Assembly (NCBI RefSeq): GCF_018904615.1
Contig: NZ_JADCNH010000036.1
Location: 1 to 42,476 of the forward strand
DNA from: Verticiella alkaliphila
Lineage (GTDB): Bacteria > Pseudomonadota > Gammaproteobacteria > Burkholderiales > Burkholderiaceae_B
DNA: 42,476 bases
Direction of reading: 5' to 3'
A program made the position numbers and the translations under genes. The notes below the pieces were generated by a model that searched no databases, had not been told where the DNA came from, and saw only the letters and a list, made by a program, of their open reading frames with translations. How positions within the stretch are numbered: the stretch's first letter is position 1; each line of letters starts with the position of its first letter. Positions 38,063 through 42,476 of this stretch are shown piece by piece.

Positions 38063-39277
38063 TCAGGGCTGCGCAAGAAAGCGCTGGGCGAGCTGCACGA
38101 AGTACGCGGCACCGTCCGGGATCACGGCATCGTTGAAGTCGTAGGACGGGTTGTGCAGCAGGCAGGGGCCCGCGCCGTGGCCGGAGGCCCGGTGCGTGCC
38201 GTCGCCGATACCCAGCATCACGTAGCAGCCAGGCCTGGCCTCCAGCATGAAGGAGAAATCCTCCGAGCCCATCAGGCGCGCGATGTTCCCGTGCACACGC
38301 GCCTCGCCCACGGTGTCGCGCAGCACGTCCAACGCGAACGCCGTCTGACCCGGGTCGTTGACCAGACACGGATAGCAACGCTCGAAGGTGAGCGTGGCCT
38401 CGCAGCCGAAGGTGGCGCCCGCGCCCGCGACGATCTCGTTCATGCGGCGCTCGATCATGTCCAGCGTGCCAGCCTCGTGGGTGCGCACGGTGCCGCCCAG
38501 CCAGGCCTGCTCCGGGATCACGTTGACTGCCGCGCCGCCATGGATCTGTGTGACGGACAGCACGGCGGCGTCCTGCGGCTCGCGGTTACGCGAGATCACC
38601 GATTGCAGCGCGAGCAGGATGTGGCTTGCGCACACGAGCGGATCGATGCTCAGTTCGGGCTGCGATGCGTGCGCGCCCTTGCCGGTGACGTCGATGCGAA
38701 AGCGGTTGGATGAGCCCATGAAGGGCCCGGCGCGCACGCCGAACTCGCCAGCGGGCAGATCCGGCCAGTTGTGCAGACCGAACACCGCATCGCAGGGGAA
38801 GCGGGTGAAAAGGCCGTCCTCGATCATGGCGCGTGCACCCGCCTGGCCGCCTTCCTCGGCAGGCTGGAAGATGCAGTGGATGGTGCCGTCGAACTCGGCG
38901 TGGTGCGAGAGATACCATGCCGCAGCCAGCAGGATGGCCGTATGGCCATCGTGTCCGCACGCGTGCATCCGCCCGGCATGCCGGGAACGATGCGCGAAGG
39001 TGTTGACCTCGTCCATCGCGAGCGCGTCCATGTCGGCGCGCAGGCCGATGCTGCGCGTGCCGGCCCCCTTGGAGAGGGTGCCGACGACGCCCGTGCCGCC
39101 GATGCCGGTCGTCACCGTCCAGCCCCAGGCGCGCAGCTCCTCGGCCACGCGGGCGGCCGTGCGGTGTTCCTCGAATGCGATCTCGGGGTGGGCGTGGATG
39201 TCGCGCCGGATCTCCACGAAGCGAGGGTCCGCGGCGATGGCGCCGAGGATGGCGGAAGTGGGCGTCGAGGTCGTCAT
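38063..39277 (-). CDS. M20 family amidohydrolase (hippurate-hydrolase type)
   Basis: 404-aa cytoplasmic metallopeptidase-fold amidase that hydrolyses N-acyl amino acids. The metal site is complete: MHACGHDGHTA, FQPAEEGG, GLHNWPDLPAG and SEDFSFMLE, with a lid domain from VTGKGAHASQPELSIDPL. The start MTTSTPTSAILGAIAADPRF at 39277 lies 7 bases after the binding-protein gene, so the two are one operon. Members include hippurate (benzoylglycine) hydrolase and IAA-amino-acid hydrolases; the true substrate is not known. A longer in-frame start at 39349 would run back into the preceding gene. Confidence 0.9.
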   Translation of the reverse strand: MTTSTPTSAILGAIAADPRFVEIRRDIHAHPEIAFEEHRTAARVAEELRAWGWTVTTGIGGTGVVGTLSKGAGTRSIGLRADMDALAMDEVNTFAHRSRHAGRMHACGHDGHTAILLAAAWYLSHHAEFDGTIHCIFQPAEEGGQAGARAMIEDGLFTRFPCDAVFGLHNWPDLPAGEFGVRAGPFMGSSNRFRIDVTGKGAHASQPELSIDPLVCASHILLALQSVISRNREPQDAAVLSVTQIHGGAAVNVIPEQAWLGGTVRTHEAGTLDMIERRMNEIVAGAGATFGCEATLTFERCYPCLVNDPGQTAFALDVLRDTVGEARVHGNIARLMGSEDFSFMLEARPGCYVMLGIGDGTHRASGHGAGPCLLHNPSYDFNDAVIPDGAAYFVQLAQRFLAQP

Positions 39278-39284
39278 GCCAGTC

Positions 39285-40268
39285 CTAGGGTTGCAGTTGC
39301 AGGTTGAGGGCGCGCAGGCCGGCGACATCGGTGTCGATGCGCTCGGCAAAGCTCGCGCGATCGGGGGTCGTCACGGTCTCCATGCCCATGGACAGCACGC
39401 GCTTGCGGGCTTCGTCGCTGGCGAGCACTTGCGCGAAGGCGTCGCGCACGCGGTCCAGACGCTCCTGCGGGACGCCCTGCGGCGCGAGGATGCCGATCCA
39501 GCCCGGCATGTCGAAGTCCTTGACGGACTTGCCTTCGTTGACGGTCGGCATGTCGGGATATTCCGTCATGCGCTTGCTGCTCACCACGCCCAGCGATTTG
39601 AGGCGGCCCTGCTGCACGTGGGGCAGGGCGGTGGGCGGGGCCATCACCGCGATGTCGATCTGGCCGCCGAGCAAGTCGTTGATGAGGGGTGCCGCGCCTT
39701 TGTAGGGCACGTGCAGCATCTTGGTGTCGGTGCGCCGCTGCAGTTCCTCGACGATGACGTGCTGGAAGGTGCCGTGGCCCGGGCTGCCATAGCTCAGGCT
39801 GTCCGGGGCCTTGCGCAGTGCGTCGACCAGCTCGTCGAAGGTGTTCGCCGGCAGGCCTGGGCGCGCCACCAGGACGACCGGCGAGATCGCCACCAGGGTG
39901 ATGGGCTCCAGGTCGCTCGTGCGGTAACGCAGGCCGGTGTTGAGCGTGGGCTGCATCACGATGTCGTTGATGCTGCCTGCCAGCAGCGTGTAGCCGTCCG
40001 GCGTGGCTTGGGCGACCTTGGCTGCTCCGATGGCCCCACCCGCACCACCGGCGTTCTCGATGAGGACGTTCTGTCCGAGCTTCGCGCCAATCGCGGGCGA
40101 CAGGCCGCGCAGCAGGGCATCGATCGAGCCGCCCGCCGGGAATGGCACCACGATCGTGATGGGCCGCTCGGGAAAGGCGGCCTGAGCAGCCTGGGCAGCG
40201 GGCGTGAGACCCAGGCCGGCGCCGAGAGCGACGGCCAGCACCGCGGCGCGGCGAAGAGAGGTGAACAT
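39285..40268 (-). CDS. Bug-family tripartite tricarboxylate transporter substrate-binding protein
   Basis: 327-aa periplasmic binding protein. The signal peptide MFTSLRRAAVLAVALGAGLG ends in AAQAAQA. The mature part begins FPERPITIVVPFPAGGSIDALLRGLSPAIGAKLGQ, the hallmark of the Bug (TctC) family that is expanded in Bordetella and relatives. GAAKVAQATPDGYTLLAG and YGSPGHGTFQHV also match. Orphan: no tctA or tctB membrane genes are visible. It is probably needed for uptake or sensing of the substrate of the downstream amidohydrolase. Confidence 0.93.
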   Translation of the reverse strand: MFTSLRRAAVLAVALGAGLGLTPAAQAAQAAFPERPITIVVPFPAGGSIDALLRGLSPAIGAKLGQNVLIENAGGAGGAIGAAKVAQATPDGYTLLAGSINDIVMQPTLNTGLRYRTSDLEPITLVAISPVVLVARPGLPANTFDELVDALRKAPDSLSYGSPGHGTFQHVIVEELQRRTDTKMLHVPYKGAAPLINDLLGGQIDIAVMAPPTALPHVQQGRLKSLGVVSSKRMTEYPDMPTVNEGKSVKDFDMPGWIGILAPQGVPQERLDRVRDAFAQVLASDEARKRVLSMGMETVTTPDRASFAERIDTDVAGLRALNLQLQP

Positions 40269-40332
40269 GGGACGGGACTCCGGCGGAAGGTCGGGCAGGA
40301 AAGATCGTATTGAGCGCCCAAAAGGTATGATC

Positions 40333-40361
40333 GAATAGTGAAATATTTGGCTGACCTATTC
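40333..40361. promoter_or_regulatory. Candidate LysR-type operator in the divergent promoter region
   Basis: GAATAG (40333-40338) and CTATTC (40356-40361) are exact inverted arms 17 bases apart, in the 98-base gap between the divergent Bug and LysR genes. The right arm ends 5 bases before the LysR ATG. The site is suitable for autoregulation and control of the Bug-amidohydrolase operon; the inference is from position and symmetry only. Confidence 0.4.
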
Positions 40362-40366
40362 CAATC

Positions 40367-41356
40367 ATGAATCTCAGTGAGCGTGCCGAATTGCACACGC
40401 GCACGCCGGCGGCGACTCTCTACAACCGTCTGCTCGCCCGCACGCGGCTACGGCAGCTGCAGGTGATCGTGCTGGTGGCTGAACTCGGCAGCGTGCATCA
40501 CGCCGCGGCGGCAGCCGGGCTCACGCAGTCGGCAGCCACGAAGATGATTGCTGAAGTGGAGCGGGTGGCCGGCGTGGCCTTGTTCGAGCGGCATGCGCGC
40601 GGGATGCGGCTCACGTTTGCGGGTGCCGATGTGCTCCCGTTACTGCGCCGCATGCTGCACCTGGTCACCGGGTGCGCGGAATCGCTCGCCGCGGTGGGTG
40701 CCGGCATGGACGGCACGGTGCGTGTGGGTGCCATCACCGCTGGCGTGACCGGTCTGCTCAACCCGGCATTGCCGGCGTTCTTCGACAGCCAGCCGCAGGT
40801 GCATCTGGAATTGCTCGAAGATGCCTTGCCGGTGTTGCTGGCGCGCTATGCCGACGGCGAGCTCGACGTGCTCGTGGTGCGCGAGCCCGGCATGATCGCA
40901 CCGGATTCGCAGTTCCAGCCGCTGCTCGCGGATCATTATGTGGTGGCAGGCGCGTGCGGGCATCCGCTGGCGGGCATGCGCGACGTCCAGGCGGCAGACA
41001 TGCTGGACTATCCCTGGCTCACGGCGCCGCTGGACAGCCAGAGCCACCTGGCGTTCGAGGCGCTGTTCGCGGGGTGTCAACGTCTGCCGCCGCGTCAGTC
41101 CTTCAGTACGCGCTCGCTCGTGGCCATCGTGCATTATCTGCGCGAGAGCGATGCCTTGATGGTCGGGCCCTTGAGCCTCCTGAATGGTCTCATCGACAAC
41201 GGCACGCTCGTGTGCCTGGACCACAAGCCTGCGCATCCACTGGCGGCGATGGGGCTGCTGCACCGATGGATGCCGCGCAATCGCGGCGTTGCGGCCTTCT
41301 GCGATCATCTGTTGCGAACGAGTCTTCACGGGGCGGATACGGCGTCGCCGCGCTGA
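40367..41356 (+). CDS. LysR-family transcriptional regulator
   Basis: 329-aa protein with an N-terminal winged HTH: RLRQLQVIVLVAELGSVHHAAAAAGLTQSAATKMIAEVERVAGVALFERHARGMRLTFAG (residues about 27-87). A type 2 periplasmic-binding-fold inducer domain follows (DGTVRVGAITAGVTGLLNPALPAFF onward). It is transcribed away from the Bug-amidohydrolase operon with a shared promoter region, the usual geometry for a LysR regulating its neighbour. The inducer is unknown. ATG 40367 follows the inverted repeat closely and has only a weak ribosome binding site. Confidence 0.9.
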   Translation: MNLSERAELHTRTPAATLYNRLLARTRLRQLQVIVLVAELGSVHHAAAAAGLTQSAATKMIAEVERVAGVALFERHARGMRLTFAGADVLPLLRRMLHLVTGCAESLAAVGAGMDGTVRVGAITAGVTGLLNPALPAFFDSQPQVHLELLEDALPVLLARYADGELDVLVVREPGMIAPDSQFQPLLADHYVVAGACGHPLAGMRDVQAADMLDYPWLTAPLDSQSHLAFEALFAGCQRLPPRQSFSTRSLVAIVHYLRESDALMVGPLSLLNGLIDNGTLVCLDHKPAHPLAAMGLLHRWMPRNRGVAAFCDHLLRTSLHGADTASPR

Positions 41357-41446
41357 TCAAGCGCCGTATCGGCGATACTTACGATTCGGCCGCATCCTGC
41401 GGCCGGTGTCGAGCGGCTCTGCCGCGCGGCGCAAACGGAGAATTCC

Positions 41447-42476
41447 ATGGCAATACCCCAGGAAAGCGTCAGCATGGCGCTGTTCTGCGATTTCGAGAAC
41501 GTCGCGCTCGGTGTGCGTGACGCCAACTACGAAAAGTTCGACATCAAGCGTGTGCTGGAGCGCCTGCTGCTCAAGGGCAGCATCGTCGTGAAGAAGGCCT
41601 ACTGCGACTGGGGCCGGTACAAGGACTACAAGGCCACGATGCACGAGGCGAGCTTCGAGCTCATCGACATCCCGCACGTGCGCCAGTCCGGCAAGAATTC
41701 AGCCGACATCCGGCTCGTGGTCGACGCGCTCGATCTCTGCTACACCAAGAGTCACGTCGACACTTTCGTCATCATCAGCGGCGACTCGGATTTCTCGCCG
41801 CTGGTGTCGAAGCTGCGTGAGAACAACAAGCAGGTGATCGGCGTAGGCGTGAAGCAGTCCACCTCGGACCTGCTGATCACCAACTGCGACGAATTCATCT
41901 TCTACGACGATCTCGTGCGGGAGAGCCAGCGCGCGGCCGCTCGTCGCGAGCAGCGGGCACCGCAGTCGGCGCCCGCCCAGGGCCAGAATGCGCGCCGCAG
42001 CGAGGACGACAAGCGCCGCAAGGACGATGTCGAGACGCGCCGCGCCAAGGCCATCGACTTGGCCGTCGAGACCTTCGACGCGCTGTCCACCGAACGCGGC
42101 GATGGCGGCAAGATCTGGGCCTCGATGCTCAAGGAAGCCATCAAGCGCCGCCGGCCGGATTTCAACGAGTCGTACTTCGGCTTCCGGGCCTTCGGCAATC
42201 TGCTCGAAGCGGCGCAGGAGCGCGGTCTGCTCGCCTTCGATCGCGACGAGAAATCCGGCACCTACGTGTATCGCCCGCACGGCGGCACCGAACTGCTGGA
42301 AGAGCCCGAGGCCCAACGCGAAACGCCCGTCGAGCGTGACGCGGCGGATGCTGCCGCGCCTGCGCCCGTGGCCGATGTCGAAGACACGGGACGCCGCGGT
42401 CGCGGTGGCCGTCGTGGTCGTGGCCAGGGCCGGGAAGACCGCGCGCGCGAGCCCGTGGTCCAGCCCCAGCCGGACG
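41447..42476 (+). CDS. NYN-domain protein with LOTUS/OST-HTH domain and RG-rich tail (3' end outside window)
   Basis: ATG 41447 with GGAG upstream opens a frame that runs off the window edge (343 codons seen). Residues about 8-160 are a NYN/PIN-like domain (ALFCDFENVALGVRD, YCDWGRYKD, ADIRLVVDALDLCY, FVIISGDSDFSPLVSKLRENNKQVIGVGVK), keeping the acidic residues of the nuclease-type pocket. A charged linker follows. A LOTUS/OST-HTH domain lies at about 200-285 (GGKIWASMLKEAIKRRRPDFNESYFGFRAFGNLLEAAQERGLL). The tail is Arg-Gly rich (GRRGRGGRRGRGQGRE). An RNA-binding or RNA-cleaving role is inferred from the domains. Confidence 0.85.
   Translation, partial: MAIPQESVSMALFCDFENVALGVRDANYEKFDIKRVLERLLLKGSIVVKKAYCDWGRYKDYKATMHEASFELIDIPHVRQSGKNSADIRLVVDALDLCYTKSHVDTFVIISGDSDFSPLVSKLRENNKQVIGVGVKQSTSDLLITNCDEFIFYDDLVRESQRAAARREQRAPQSAPAQGQNARRSEDDKRRKDDVETRRAKAIDLAVETFDALSTERGDGGKIWASMLKEAIKRRRPDFNESYFGFRAFGNLLEAAQERGLLAFDRDEKSGTYVYRPHGGTELLEEPEAQRETPVERDAADAAAPAPVADVEDTGRRGRGGRRGRGQGREDRAREPVVQPQPD

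Overview
The window is 42.5 kb of GC-rich DNA (clearly above 60% G+C by eye). Gene content and order suggest a betaproteobacterium of the order Burkholderiales, probably Alcaligenaceae-like. Pointers are a Bug-family tricarboxylate-type binding protein, the yqgE-ruvX-pyrR-pyrB-pyrC' run, thiD-thiE-hemL, and an aerobic benzoyl-CoA (box) pathway. This is inferred from gene content, not from a database search. I see no rRNA, tRNA, CRISPR array, transposase or phage gene.

Layout. 1-945: the end of an MnmC-like FAD oxidoreductase. 1036-5618: a frameshifted GH31-like protein, then rmd-gmd (GDP-mannose to GDP-D-rhamnose) and a small membrane protein. 5623-6202: four homologous 102-bp structured units lying between convergent operons. 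10250-6232 (minus strand): rubredoxin, yqgE, ruvX, pyrR, pyrB and a metal-ligand-deficient pyrC'. 10352-16515 (plus): thiD, thiE (frameshifted), hemL, argJ (frameshifted), a DUF815 ATPase and a Nudix-ThiE-like fusion. 16743-18427: a frameshifted chemoreceptor. 19155-18385 (minus): zapD. 19339-24998 (plus): a complete RND efflux tripartite operon. 26469-24892 (minus): pilD-coaE. 26498-27205: an NlpE-like lipoprotein. 30812-27351 (minus): M48 protease, rsgA and thiolase. 30887-31432: orn. 31433-32182: a 750-bp gap holding a large nested inverted repeat and the box promoter. 32183-37998: boxC-boxB-boxA plus a DUF4303/HEAT protein. 40268-38063 (minus): Bug binding protein and M20 amidohydrolase, with a divergent LysR regulator at 40367. 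41447-end: a NYN-LOTUS RNA-binding protein cut by the window edge.

How the genes work together. Most of the window is housekeeping: pyrimidine, thiamine, haem, arginine and CoA synthesis, ribosome maturation and RNA turnover. The accessory parts are the RND pump, apparently placed between the usual neighbours coaE and zapD, and the right-hand catabolic block. There, benzoyl-CoA epoxidase and lyase sit beside a binding protein and an amidohydrolase of the hippurate-hydrolase type; together these could feed benzoyl-amides into the box pathway (inference).

Most notable observations: the family of four equal-length structured repeats at 5623-6202; the nested inverted repeat at 31484-32002; strong hairpins in both spacers of the box operon; a GH31-like protein lacking the usual acid/base aspartate; and five reading-frame breaks in four genes that all have the sign of a single missing base, which suggests consensus-sequence errors as much as real gene decay.
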